Source: Nocardioides luteus (GTDB lineage Bacteria > Actinomycetota > Actinomycetes > Propionibacteriales > Nocardioidaceae). Taken from it: 64,000 nucleotides of DNA. Where the stretch lies: contig NZ_JADOVJ010000001.1 in the NCBI RefSeq assembly GCF_015752315.1, positions 5,386,501 through 5,450,500 on the forward strand, read 5' to 3'. The position numbers and the translations under genes were made by a program. How positions within the stretch are numbered: position 1 is the first letter of the stretch; each line of letters opens with the position of its first letter. The notes beneath the pieces are model-generated. The model saw only the letters and a list, made by a program, of their open reading frames with translations. It did not search any database and was not told the DNA's origin. Positions 1-8,207 of this stretch are shown one piece after another.

Positions 1-1
1 G

Positions 2-463
2 GTCGCCCTCACCGCGTCGACCCTCGGCCCGGTGAGCATCGCGCTCCTGGTGATCTATCCGCTCTTCGACGTGGTGGCCGCCGTGGTCGACTTCCGCACC
101 TCGGGCGCCAGCGGTCCGCGCGTCCTGCTCTACGTCAACATGGCGCTCAGCCTGCTCACCGCCGTCGGTGTCGCCGTCGCCGCCAGCTCCGGCATCCCTG
201 GCGTCCTGCGCGTCTGGGGCGCCTGGGCCATCACGGCCGGCCTGGTCCAGCTGTTCGTCGCGGTGCGGCGCTACCGGCTCGGCGGCCAGTGGGCGATGAT
301 CCTCAGCGGCGGCATCTCGACCTTCGCCGGGACCGGATTCATCCTGATGGCCGCCGGCCCGAAAGCGTCCCTCACCGGCCTCGCCGGATACGCGACGCTG
401 GGCGGCATCTTCTTCCTCATCTCTGCCGTCCGCCTGCGCCAGCGCGCCGGTAAGGTCAACTGA
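2..463 (+). CDS. DUF308/HdeD-like membrane protein (5' end outside window)
   Basis: Integral membrane protein of unknown function. The frame is open to the left window edge (codons from base 2 read without a stop), so the true start is probably upstream and the GTG at 32 is only the first start inside the window. About five hydrophobic helices are visible, including a first one ending IYPLFDVVAAVVDF, with Arg-rich ends facing the cytoplasm. The repeated short helices and the motif YVNMALSLL fit the DUF308 family seen in actinobacteria. The stop lies one base before the ATG of the flavin reductase, so the two are probably co-transcribed. Family assignment is from memory of related sequences; the role is not known. 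Confidence 0.75.
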   Translation, partial: VALTASTLGPVSIALLVIYPLFDVVAAVVDFRTSGASGPRVLLYVNMALSLLTAVGVAVAASSGIPGVLRVWGAWAITAGLVQLFVAVRRYRLGGQWAMILSGGISTFAGTGFILMAAGPKASLTGLAGYATLGGIFFLISAVRLRQRAGKVN

Positions 464-464
464 C

Positions 465-1919
465 ATGACGAGCGCCAGCAGAGATCTCACCGTCGACGTC
501 ATCGTCGTCGGCGCCGGACCCACGGGCGAGAACGTCGCCGACCGCGTGGTGCAGGGCGGCCTGACCGCCGCCATCGTCGAGAGCGAGCTCGTCGGCGGCG
601 AGTGCTCCTACTGGGCCTGCATGCCGACGAAGGCGCTGCTCCGGGACGCGGCGGCGCTGCGTGCCGCGCAGGCGCTTCCGGCCGCCGGCCGAGCGGTCAC
701 CGGCACGCTCGACCCCGCCGCCGTGTTCTCGCGGCGCGACGAGTTCGCAGCCCACTGGAACGACTCGGGCCAGGTCGAGTGGCTGACCGGCGCCGGGATC
801 ACCCTGGTCCGCGGGCACGGACGGATCACCGGCACCCGTGCCGTCACGGTCACCGCCGCCGACGGCACGACCACCGACATCCAGGCGCGGCACGCCGTGG
901 TCATCGCCACCGGCACCTCCGCCCTGATCCCGCCGATCCCGGGCCTGGCCGACGCCTCACCCTGGACCAACCGCGAGGCCGCCGGCGCCACGTCCGTCCC
1001 CGGTCGCCTGGCGATCGTCGGCGGCGGCGTGGTCGGTGCCGAGATGGCGACCGCCTTCAGCGCGCTCGGGTCGCAGGTCACCCTCATCTCGCGCACCCGG
1101 CTGCTGCCGGGGGTCGAGCAGTTCGCGGGTGAGCAGGTGGCCGATGCGCTCCGGACGTACGGGGTCACGCTGCATCTCGACGTCGGCGCGGACGAGGTCC
1201 GTCGCGACGACGCCGGGGAGGTGCACCTGACGCTCTCCGACGGGACCGAGGTGACCGCCGACGAGGTCCTCGTCGCGACCGGTCGGGTCCCGAACACCAA
1301 GGACCTCGGTCTGGAGCACGTCGGCCTCGAGCCCGGCAGCTGGCTGCGCGTCGACGACGCCCTGGCCGTGGTCGACGACGGCGGCCGGCTCGAGGACGGC
1401 TGGCTCTACGCCGCCGGCGACGTCAACCACCGGGCGCTGCTGACCCACCACGGGAAGTACCAGGCCCGTGCCGTGGGCGACCTGATCGCGGCACGCGCCC
1501 GCGGCGAGGAGCCCGACCTGAGCACGTGGGGCCGTCACGCCGCCACGGCCGACGAGCGGGCCACCACGCAGGTGATCTTCACCGACCCCGAGGTCATCGC
1601 CGTCGGACACTCCGCCGAGTCGGCCGAGGCGGCCGGCATCGAGGTCGGCGTCGTCGACTACGACCTCGGCTCGGTCGCCGGCGCCTCGCTGCACGCCGAC
1701 GGCTATCACGGCAAGGCGCGGATGGTCATCGACGAGCAGCGCAAGATCCTGGTCGGCTTCACCGCCGTCGGGCCCGACACCGCCGAGCTCCTGCACGCGG
1801 CCACGATCGCGGTCGTCGGCGAGGTCCCCCTCGACCGCCTCTGGCACGCCGTCCCCGCCTACCCGACGGTCAGCGAGATCTGGCTCCGCCTGCTCGAGAC
1901 CGCGGGTCGCGATCGGTGA
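465..1919 (+). CDS. FAD-dependent pyridine nucleotide-disulfide oxidoreductase (dihydrolipoyl dehydrogenase/mercuric reductase-like)
   Basis: 484-residue class I flavin disulfide reductase, cytosolic. The FAD-binding motif VVGAGPTGENV is near residue 14 and the NAD(P)-binding motif IVGGGVVGAEM near 185. The redox pair is C47-SYWA-C52, spaced as in lipoamide dehydrogenase. The C-terminal dimer-interface motif reads AYPTVSE, where the classic enzyme has AHPTLSE, so the catalytic His is a Tyr while the Glu remains. That pattern is shared by a group of actinobacterial homologues of unknown substrate. The ATG is one base after the upstream stop. Not a bona fide E3 subunit: no dehydrogenase complex genes are nearby. 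Confidence 0.85.
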   Translation: MTSASRDLTVDVIVVGAGPTGENVADRVVQGGLTAAIVESELVGGECSYWACMPTKALLRDAAALRAAQALPAAGRAVTGTLDPAAVFSRRDEFAAHWNDSGQVEWLTGAGITLVRGHGRITGTRAVTVTAADGTTTDIQARHAVVIATGTSALIPPIPGLADASPWTNREAAGATSVPGRLAIVGGGVVGAEMATAFSALGSQVTLISRTRLLPGVEQFAGEQVADALRTYGVTLHLDVGADEVRRDDAGEVHLTLSDGTEVTADEVLVATGRVPNTKDLGLEHVGLEPGSWLRVDDALAVVDDGGRLEDGWLYAAGDVNHRALLTHHGKYQARAVGDLIAARARGEEPDLSTWGRHAATADERATTQVIFTDPEVIAVGHSAESAEAAGIEVGVVDYDLGSVAGASLHADGYHGKARMVIDEQRKILVGFTAVGPDTAELLHAATIAVVGEVPLDRLWHAVPAYPTVSEIWLRLLETAGRDR

Positions 1920-2012
1920 CGACGAGACCTCGTCCGGGGCCATCCCCGGGACGTGCATGCCGGCCGGGACCGCGGGTACCGCCGTTGGCAGACCACGGAC
2001 GATGGAGGAGCC

Positions 2013-2249
2013 ATGCCCAGCAAGTCCGCCAACGTGAAGAACGAAGATCAGTACGAGGCGCTCAAGGACAAGGGGATGTCCAAGCAGCGCGCCGCCAAGA
2101 TCGCCAACACTCCTGACGCCTCCAAGAAGGGCGGCAAGAAGAGCGGCAGCGGAAAGAAGAACAAGGACAGCAGCCAGGGCGGCACCACCGCCCAGAAGAA
2201 GAAGGCGGGCAGCAAGGGCGGCAAGGCGACCGCCAAGAAGAAGAGCTGA
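2013..2249 (+). CDS. Small Lys-rich DUF7218-type protein
   Basis: 78-residue basic protein. The N-terminal half has the conserved pattern YEALKDKGMSKQRAAKIAN, typical of small actinobacterial proteins related to Rho N-terminal/SAP-like helices. The second half is a low-complexity Lys/Gly/Ser tail, probably disordered and possibly nucleic-acid binding. The ATG at 2013 was chosen because GGAGGAG lies directly upstream; a longer reading frame from 1953 has no ribosome site and non-homologous residues. A perfect 15-bp hairpin follows the stop. The function is not known. Confidence 0.8.
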   Translation: MPSKSANVKNEDQYEALKDKGMSKQRAAKIANTPDASKKGGKKSGSGKKNKDSSQGGTTAQKKKAGSKGGKATAKKKS

Positions 2250-2254
2250 CGTAC

Positions 2255-2288
2255 GGGCCGCGGCCGTCGTCCTCGACGGCCGCGGCCC
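2255..2288. terminator. Perfect 15-bp hairpin between convergent genes
   Basis: Arm GGGCCGCGGCCGTCG, 4-base loop TCCT, then the exact complementary arm. It lies between the stop of the Lys-rich gene (+) and the stop of the metallopeptidase gene (-), so it can end transcripts from both sides. No T-run follows, as is common in high-GC actinobacteria. Confidence 0.85.
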
Positions 2289-2305
2289 GCTCATCGGTCG
2301 GCTGC

Positions 2306-4594
2306 TCAGCCGCCCGGCTGGGTGACGCCGTCGACCGTCAGGGTGTAGCGCGCCGGATCGGACACGCTCTCCGTCGGGTCGTCGAACATCACGATCGCCG
2401 CCACGGTCTCGGCGGTGTCACCGATCACGGCGTCGAGCGCGGCCCCGCTGAGGCTGCCGTCGAACGATCCGTCCAGCGCGAGCGTGTGCACCCACGCGGG
2501 CGAGCCCGCCGGGCCGTACGCCACCAGCTGGACCGTCCAGCCCTCGACCGGAATCGGGTTGACCTGCGTCATCGACTGCCAGCCGTCCAGCGTGTTGCTG
2601 GGCAGCGCGGTGCCGCCCACGGCGATGTTGCGCACCCAGAAGCCGGACTCGTCGACCCCCGGGTCGGTGATGTAGCGGAACGCCACCAGCACGCTCTGCC
2701 CGCTGTACGCCGACAGGTCGGCGCTCTGCGGGCGCCAGCCTCCGGAGTCGCCGGAGAAACCGGGCAGGTTGTCGACCACGGTCGGGATGGCACCCGGGTC
2801 GTGCTCGCTGGTCGTGTCGGCCGTGGCCAGGCTCTGCCAGGTCTCACCGCCGTCGGTCGAGACCTGGACGTAGCCGAAGTCCCAGCCTGCCTCGGCGTCC
2901 CACAGGGCGTCGAAGGTCAGCGACCCACCACCGGCGGGCACGTCGACCGCTCGTACGACCGACCGGTCCAGGTTCGGCCCGCAACCGGAGTAGAGCGCGG
3001 CCGCTCCGGTGCCGTCGGCAGGCGGCGAGCCGCAGCTGCTGTCGGCCGCCGTGGCGTCCGGCGGGGTGGCGTCGACCACCCACTCGACCGGCTTCGGCTC
3101 CAGCTCCGTCGCGCCATCGAAGCTGATCGACTCGATCTCGCCCGCGGAGAGGTAGACCCCGGAACCGTCGCGCAGGCGTACGTAGTCCGAGCCGTTCGGC
3201 GGTGCGCCGTTCTCGTTCCACGCCTCGGCGTTGTCCCAGTTGATCTTCGCGGACAGCGAGTCGGCCTGGAACCTCGCCGCGTCACCGCCGTTCAGGTCGC
3301 CGCCGTTGGCGTCCAGGGCGGCGTCGAGAGCCATCGCGGCGGCCCAGTCGTGAATCGTCTGCTGGGCCGAGACCCCGGCACCGAACTGGTCGAGCACGAT
3401 CTGGAGCCCCTCGAGACCACCGGCATCCTCACGATGCAGCACGCTGAGGAAGTCGGAGCCGTAGTGGCTGGCCAGATACTCCATGAACGAGTACGCCGCG
3501 CCGTAGTCGCACAACGTCTCCGGCCCGCCCTGGTCGCCCCAGAGGGTCAGCGAGTTCTCCGAGCCACCGAACGCCGGATCGAGATAGCCCATGAAGCACG
3601 CCAGATGGGAGTCCGCACCGGGGTCGTCGGGTGGGGTGCTCGGGTCGACGTAGCCGACCAGGGTCTGGGCGTAGTCGGACAGGCCCTCGTTGACCCAGGA
3701 GACCTCGTCGGCGTCCTCGTAGTACTCCAGCAGGTGCTGGTACTCGTGCGCGAACGTGCCCTCGTACAGCAGCGGCCGAGGCGCTCCGACCTGCCGGCCG
3801 GGAGCACTGTTCAGCTCCTGGTTGCAGGCGACGTACGCCGGATCGGTGCTGTCGTCGGGCGGGTTGGTCCCGGTGCGGTGGAGCCAGTCGAAGACGTCGA
3901 TGCTCATCACGTTGCGGTCGAAGTACTCGTTGAAGACCGAGTAGAAGAAGCCCGCGATGTAGGTCTGCCCGTCAGGAGTGGCGGGCTCGTAGAAGTTGGC
4001 GTCCCGGACGTTGTCGACCAGCACCACGATGTTGTCGCCGTCGCCCTTGTACTCCGAGGAGGGCAGGTTGGGGATCAGCTCCGGCAGGACCGCCTGCTTG
4101 CCGTCCCGGTCCGGCGGCACCGAGAACTCCTCCGACTCGATCGGGTAGATCGTGTTGTCGAACTCCGCGATGAAGTTCGAGATCTGGGCGTCCGTCACCT
4201 CGGTCAGACCGAGCTCGTTGCGGCAGTCACCCTCTGGGAACGCCCGGTCGTCGGCGACCCACACCTCGATGTTGTCGCCGACACCGCGCAGCGTGTAGTC
4301 CTTGAGATAGAGGCTTCCCTGGGCGTCGTCGAGCCCGAGCCAGGTGCGGCTCTGGCCGACCTTCGCGGGACCCTTCGGCGGCTGACCGTGCACGTCGCCC
4401 CGGTGCCGCTCGATGCCGAGACGCTTGCCGTCGTTGTAGTCGGACCCGGTCTGCTTGAGCTCCTTGGCGGCCCGGCCGCGATCATCGTCCGAAGGTGGCG
4501 CGCTGCCGGCGGGTGCGCCGGGCAACGTCAGACCGAGGACGAGCGCTCCTGCGGCTCCGATGGTGAGGAGCCGTGTTCTTCTCCAACCCCGCAT
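2306..4594 (-). CDS. Secreted immune inhibitor A-like (M6-type) metallopeptidase
   Basis: 762-residue exported protein. The N-terminus is a Sec signal (MRGWRRTRLLTIGAAGALVL, then an Ala/Pro-rich cleavage region). The Zn site HEYQH is near residue 283-287, followed by WVNEGLSDYA with the third ligand Glu about 16 residues later. The rest is a beta-rich C-terminal region. Such proteins degrade extracellular proteins. The ATG at 4594 is preferred over the GTG at 4612 because GGAGGGAG sits just upstream of it. A Crp-type inverted repeat is about 60 bases upstream of the start. Family name is inferred from the metal motif and overall look; substrate unknown. Confidence 0.75.
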   Translation of the reverse strand: MRGWRRTRLLTIGAAGALVLGLTLPGAPAGSAPPSDDDRGRAAKELKQTGSDYNDGKRLGIERHRGDVHGQPPKGPAKVGQSRTWLGLDDAQGSLYLKDYTLRGVGDNIEVWVADDRAFPEGDCRNELGLTEVTDAQISNFIAEFDNTIYPIESEEFSVPPDRDGKQAVLPELIPNLPSSEYKGDGDNIVVLVDNVRDANFYEPATPDGQTYIAGFFYSVFNEYFDRNVMSIDVFDWLHRTGTNPPDDSTDPAYVACNQELNSAPGRQVGAPRPLLYEGTFAHEYQHLLEYYEDADEVSWVNEGLSDYAQTLVGYVDPSTPPDDPGADSHLACFMGYLDPAFGGSENSLTLWGDQGGPETLCDYGAAYSFMEYLASHYGSDFLSVLHREDAGGLEGLQIVLDQFGAGVSAQQTIHDWAAAMALDAALDANGGDLNGGDAARFQADSLSAKINWDNAEAWNENGAPPNGSDYVRLRDGSGVYLSAGEIESISFDGATELEPKPVEWVVDATPPDATAADSSCGSPPADGTGAAALYSGCGPNLDRSVVRAVDVPAGGGSLTFDALWDAEAGWDFGYVQVSTDGGETWQSLATADTTSEHDPGAIPTVVDNLPGFSGDSGGWRPQSADLSAYSGQSVLVAFRYITDPGVDESGFWVRNIAVGGTALPSNTLDGWQSMTQVNPIPVEGWTVQLVAYGPAGSPAWVHTLALDGSFDGSLSGAALDAVIGDTAETVAAIVMFDDPTESVSDPARYTLTVDGVTQPGG

Positions 4595-4655
4595 GCGTGG
4601 TTCTCCCTCCACTCGTTCTAGCTGCGCCCGAGATCGCTGCGGGAGTATGGCCTGA

Positions 4656-4671
4656 TGTGATGTGCGTCACT
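4656..4671. promoter_or_regulatory. Crp/GlxR-like site
   Basis: TGTGATGTGCGTCACT contains GTGA-N6-TCAC, close to the Crp-family consensus TGTGA-N6-TCACA. It lies upstream of the secreted peptidase gene at 4594 and could make it responsive to cAMP. Similarity only; not proven. Confidence 0.4.
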
Positions 4672-4834
4672 GGCCATGCAGCAGTCAAGCACCGGCAGTA
4701 CGCGAAGGGAAGACCGGATTTCGGCATGTTTGCGTGGAGTCGGCGCGGACGAGCCGGCCGACACAGATGTCGACAAATCGGTTAGACCGCATGTCGCCGA
4801 CCGGCGAGCACGCGCGGAGGATGCCGCGCGCAGG

Positions 4835-5179
4835 TCACTCGCGGAACAGGCCGATCATGTTGCCGCTGGGGTCGCGGAACATGGCGAAGGAGCCGACGCC
4901 GGGGATCTCCATGGGCGGTACGACCGTCTCGCCGCCCAGCTCCCCGACGCGACGGAGGCCGGCCTCGAGGTCGTCGGTCGAGACGTACACGGTGACGTAG
5001 GAGGGCATGTCGTCACGGGTCTGCATCAGGCCGCCACCGATTCCGTCCTCTCCGGCCGTCGCGAGCCAGTAGTCGGGGCCGGCGCCCTGGATCTCCCAGC
5101 CGAACAGGTCTCGATAGAACGCGACGAGCGCCTCCCCGTCGGGGCCGGCGATCTCGAAGTGCACCACAGGATGTGCCAT
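4835..5179 (-). CDS. VOC/glyoxalase-fold protein
   Basis: 114 residues, one vicinal-oxygen-chelate unit built from paired beta-alpha-beta-beta-beta motifs. It opens with HFEI and has the typical phrases EALVAFYRDLFGW, YVSTDDLEAGLRRVGELGG and MFRDPSGNMIGLF. This small group contains glyoxalase, fosfomycin-resistance and bleomycin-binding relatives; most single-domain members in actinobacteria have no known substrate. The ATG at 5179 has AAGGAGA upstream; the frame continues further upstream but without homology. The gene lies downstream of two small membrane protein genes on the same strand, 68 bases after the first of them. Confidence 0.85.
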   Translation of the reverse strand: MAHPVVHFEIAGPDGEALVAFYRDLFGWEIQGAGPDYWLATAGEDGIGGGLMQTRDDMPSYVTVYVSTDDLEAGLRRVGELGGETVVPPMEIPGVGSFAMFRDPSGNMIGLFRE

Positions 5180-5247
5180 GACTGTCTCCTTCCGTCTCGG
5201 TCGAGCATCCGACGAGACGGCGGTGCGTACCCAGGGACGAAGTACCG

Positions 5248-5673
5248 CTAGGGCTGGTCCTTGGTCCCCGACCGTCGGGCGCTCGACCACCCCAGGCCGA
5301 CCAAGGAGACCGCGACCGTCCCCATGACCGCCTGCAGGGGATCGAGGCCGACGAAGGGCACCTGGACCGCCAGCTCCACCAGGAGCAGCACGCCGGCACC
5401 GACCGCCGCCGGCCCCATCCATCGCGATCGGCGCCACGCCAGGACGGCCGTGCCCGCGCAGGGGATCGCGACGCTTCCGGCCAGCCACAGGCCGGGCAGC
5501 ACCCACGACTCCAGCCCGAGCGGTCGCAGGTCGCTGACCGGCGGGGCGAAGGTGCCGGTGATCAGCTGGACCGACCCGACCGCCGCGGCCGCACCGGTCA
5601 ACGCGGAGACGACCCCCACCGTACGCCGCCACGCGGGCACCGAGAGACTCACGTCGACGCCCGCGGCGCTCAC
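5248..5673 (-). CDS. Small membrane protein, unknown
   Basis: 141 residues with about four transmembrane helices (for example VVSALTGAAAAVGSVQLITG and MGPAAVGAGVLLLVELAVQV) and a basic C-terminus. No family recognised. Its GTG start overlaps the stop of the 55-residue membrane protein by four bases (GTGA), so the pair is translationally coupled. Probably part of the same stress-type unit as the divergent 2TM/DUF1918 genes, judged only by position. Confidence 0.7.
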   Translation of the reverse strand: MSAAGVDVSLSVPAWRRTVGVVSALTGAAAAVGSVQLITGTFAPPVSDLRPLGLESWVLPGLWLAGSVAIPCAGTAVLAWRRSRWMGPAAVGAGVLLLVELAVQVPFVGLDPLQAVMGTVAVSLVGLGWSSARRSGTKDQP

Positions 5674-5837
5674 CGTTCTCGCCTCGACGACACGGTTCCC
5701 GCGTGCGACCCGCCGAGATCCAGGGCGATCGCGAGGATCAGGGTGCCGGTCCAGACGTTGACCGGGTCCAGCTGGAGAGGCTCATGCGCTCCCACGATGT
5801 TCGCGATGAACCAGACGATGAACCAGATGATCGTCAT
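5670..5837 (-). CDS. 55-residue membrane protein
   Basis: Short gene. ATG at 5837, preceded by AAAGGTGG at a good distance; the stop TGA overlaps the GTG of the next gene. The protein begins MTIIWFIVWFIANIVGAHEP and continues with a second hydrophobic segment, VWTGTLILAIALDLGG, so it likely spans the membrane twice and ends in a basic tail (SSRRER). No homologue recalled. Coupling and a clean ribosome site support it as real. Confidence 0.7.
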   Translation of the reverse strand: MTIIWFIVWFIANIVGAHEPLQLDPVNVWTGTLILAIALDLGGSHAGTVSSRRER

Positions 5838-6090
5838 GGCGATCCCACCTTTCCGGTACGTCCATCACTGCCCTTGCCGTCGACGCTAGGTGCACCCGCA
5901 TCCCACCGTGGAGGGACGAACTTCCCGCACCCGGGGACGGTGGTCCCCGATCCGGAGGCGGATCGGGCGCGTCACAGGCCACCGGGTCCGAGGACTCACC
6001 GACGGGGGCCTTTGGACCGCTGCTCCCGGCATGGCCGGCTCCTAGCGTCGAGGACGAACGTGGGACAACCGACCGAAGGGGGACGTCACC
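5838..6090. promoter_or_regulatory. Divergent control region with GGGGAC-type palindrome
   Basis: Holds the promoters of the small membrane protein operon (-) and the 2TM/DUF1918 operon (+). At 5932-5949 is a perfect palindrome, CGGGGAC-GGTG-GTCCCCG, with a related imperfect copy at 5913-5926 (GGGAC..TTCCC). The decamer CGACGCTAGG at 5881 recurs in inverse orientation near 6040 (CCTAGCGTCG), so the two promoters look alike. The GGGAC-N4-GTCCC form resembles DevR/DosR-type boxes that control dormancy genes in actinobacteria; this is inference. Confidence 0.45.
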
Positions 6091-6411
6091 ATGGATGACC
6101 GGAACACCTCAGCCGAGGAGCGGACCGATCCGCCGGCGATCGCGTCCGAGGACGAACTGCGCCTCGCCGCCGTCAAGCGCCTGAAGAAGCGCCGGGACCT
6201 GGCTGGTCACTTTCTCGTGTACGTCCTCGTGAATGGGGCGCTCGCGGGAATCTGGGCGATCCTCACGCCGGACTCGTTCTTCTGGCCGCTGATCGTCCTG
6301 CTCCTGTGGGGGATCGGCCTCGTGATGAACGTCTGGGACGTGTACCTGGCAGGCGATCCGAGCGAGGCCAGCATCGCGCGCCAGATGAACCGGCTGCGCA
6401 AGCGCACCTGA
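6091..6411 (+). CDS. 2TM domain-containing protein
   Basis: 106 residues. A charged N-terminus (rich in Glu/Asp) precedes a basic stretch LKKRRDLAGHF, then two membrane helices (FLVYVLVNGALAGIWAIL and FFWPLIVLLLWGIGLVMNVW) and a basic tail. This is the 2TM layout also found attached to some LytTR and kinase-type proteins; stand-alone copies are common near stress genes in actinobacteria. AAGGGGGA precedes the ATG. Six bases separate its stop from the Shine-Dalgarno of the DUF1918 gene. Confidence 0.8.
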   Translation: MDDRNTSAEERTDPPAIASEDELRLAAVKRLKKRRDLAGHFLVYVLVNGALAGIWAILTPDSFFWPLIVLLLWGIGLVMNVWDVYLAGDPSEASIARQMNRLRKRT

Positions 6412-6432
6412 AGAAGGATGGAGAGACCCACG

Positions 6433-6651
6433 ATGATGTACGCAGCAGTCGGTGACCGGCTGGTGGTCCGTGGCCACAACGTCGGCGAGCCCGTGCGCGA
6501 CGCCGAGATCCTCGAAGTCCGCCACGACGACGGCAGCCCGCCCTACGTCGTACGTTGGTCCGACAACGGCCATGAGGCGTTGGTGTTCCCGGGCTCGGAC
6601 GCCTTCGTGGAGCATTTCGAGCACGAAGCCGGGCCGCAAGAGCACCGGTGA
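6433..6651 (+). CDS. DUF1918 protein
   Basis: 72 residues, a small beta-rich domain: VGDRLVVRGHNVGEP, then EILEVRHDDGSPPYVVRWSDNGHEALVFPGSDA. It matches DUF1918, found in actinobacteria next to universal-stress and dormancy-type genes; no biochemical role is established. Start: ATG at 6433 (or 6436) has GGAGAG 7-10 bases upstream; an ATG at 6418 overlaps that ribosome site. Downstream partner of the 2TM gene. Confidence 0.8.
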   Translation: MMYAAVGDRLVVRGHNVGEPVRDAEILEVRHDDGSPPYVVRWSDNGHEALVFPGSDAFVEHFEHEAGPQEHR

Positions 6652-6664
6652 GACCGACCGGGCC

Positions 6665-8101
6665 TCACGAGCCCAGGAGCACTCGCTCACCCAGCCGGGG
6701 AACCACGGCCACGATCCCGAGCTCGTCCTGGATCCGGTCCGCGAGGGCGCGGGAGGCGGTGGGCTCGCCGTGCACGACGTAGACGGTCTGCGGGAGCTCG
6801 GGCGCGGAGGCGACCCACGCGACGAGCTCGTCGGCGTCGGCGTGAACGCTGAAGTCCGAGATCGCGACCACTTCTGCCCGGACCGGGACGTACCGGCCAT
6901 GCATCTTCACCGCCCGGGCGCCCTCGACCAGCTGTCGTCCGCGGGTGCCCTGCGCCTGGTAGCCCGTGAGCACGACGCTGTTGCGGGCATCGGGGAGCTG
7001 GCGGAGCAGGTGGTGGACGACGCGGCCGCCGGTCGCCATGCCGGAGGCAGAGATGATGATGCACGGACTCTTGGGGCGATTGAGCTGCTCGGAGGCGGCG
7101 GCGTCCCGGATGCGGTGGACGTCGAGGCGGTCGAGGTCCTGCAGCGGCGCCGCGCGCTTGCTGTTGAGCTCGTCGCTGTGCGCACTCAGCGCCGCCCGGT
7201 AGACATCCAACGCGGCCAGGGCCATCGGGCTGTCCACGAAGATCGGGACCTGCGGGATCTGGCCGGCACGGCGAAGCCGGAGCAGCTCGAGCAGCACCAG
7301 TTCGGTCCGGTCCACCGCGAACGCCGGGATCAGCACGACACCACCTCGGTCCACCGTGCGGCGTACGGTGTCGGCGAGAGCATCGGGGTCGGCCGGTGGA
7401 TGCCGTCGATCGCCGTAGGTCGACTCGAGCACCATCGCCGAGGCGGCGGGAGGTTTGGCGGGCGACCGCAGGATCGGGTGACCCGGGCGGCCAAGGTCAC
7501 CGCTGAACACCACCCGCTCGCCACCGACGTCGACCACCGCCACCGACGAGCCCAGGATGTGGCCGGCGCGCTGCAGCGTCACGCTCATCCCGTCGACCGC
7601 CCGGGGCTCTCCGAACGCCACCGGGTGCAGGCGCTCCAGCATCCGCTCCACGTCTGCCGAGGTGTAGAGCGGCAGGGCCGGGTCGTGCTTCGTCCAGCCA
7701 CCCTCGTTGGCATAGCGCGCATCCTCCTCCTGGAGGTGGGCACTGTCACGGAGCACGATGGTGGTGAGCGAGGCGGTGCCCGGCGTGCACAGCACCTCAC
7801 CGCAGAAGCCGTCGCTCACCAGCCGTGGCAGGTAGCCGGTGTGGTCGAGGTGGGCGTGGGTGAGCACGACGGCGTCGATGTCCGCGGGCGGCACCGGGAA
7901 CGGAGCCCAGTTGAGCCGCCGCAGCTCGCGCAGCCCCTGGTAGAGGCCGGCATCGACCAGCAGCCGATCGGATCCGTCTGTGACCAGGAACCGGCTTCCG
8001 GTCACCGTGCCGGATGCCCCGAGGAACACCAGCGCGGGATGCGTCGAACGGGATGCGCCGGGGTCGATGTCGCCGACGGCAAGGGTCTCGGAGTGCGCCA
8101 T
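6665..8101 (-). CDS. MBL-fold beta-CASP RNA exonuclease-like protein
   Basis: 478-residue cytosolic metallo-beta-lactamase fold with a beta-CASP insertion, related to CPSF/Ysh1-type RNA-processing nucleases. The Zn motif is THAHLDH at residues 81-87 (HxHxDH). Later motifs include GHILGSS, FSGDLGRPGHPIL, the beta-CASP stretch IIISASGMATGGR, and a C-terminal SDFSVHADADEL. The start ATG at 8101 has AAGGGAAG upstream; an in-frame GTG 33 bases earlier lacks one. The neighbouring DUF1918 gene converges with it, 13 bases apart. Substrate RNA unknown. Confidence 0.85.
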   Translation of the reverse strand: MAHSETLAVGDIDPGASRSTHPALVFLGASGTVTGSRFLVTDGSDRLLVDAGLYQGLRELRRLNWAPFPVPPADIDAVVLTHAHLDHTGYLPRLVSDGFCGEVLCTPGTASLTTIVLRDSAHLQEEDARYANEGGWTKHDPALPLYTSADVERMLERLHPVAFGEPRAVDGMSVTLQRAGHILGSSVAVVDVGGERVVFSGDLGRPGHPILRSPAKPPAASAMVLESTYGDRRHPPADPDALADTVRRTVDRGGVVLIPAFAVDRTELVLLELLRLRRAGQIPQVPIFVDSPMALAALDVYRAALSAHSDELNSKRAAPLQDLDRLDVHRIRDAAASEQLNRPKSPCIIISASGMATGGRVVHHLLRQLPDARNSVVLTGYQAQGTRGRQLVEGARAVKMHGRYVPVRAEVVAISDFSVHADADELVAWVASAPELPQTVYVVHGEPTASRALADRIQDELGIVAVVPRLGERVLLGS

Positions 8102-8207
8102 CGGACTTCCCTTCGCAGGTGATGGTGTCACCACGCTGCGGCATTTCGTCAGGGTGCGGGGAGGGTCCTACGGCCTTCGCGACCGTGACCGATGACCCCG
8201 ATCGAGC

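Noticed and set aside
957..2294. Minus-strand frame opposite the flavin reductase and Lys-rich gene
   Set aside because: Antisense shadow; it also crosses the perfect terminator hairpin.
8118..8132. GGTGA-N5-TCACC repeat upstream of the beta-CASP gene as a Crp site
   Set aside because: Spacer is 5 rather than 6 bases, so it does not fit the Crp/GlxR form.
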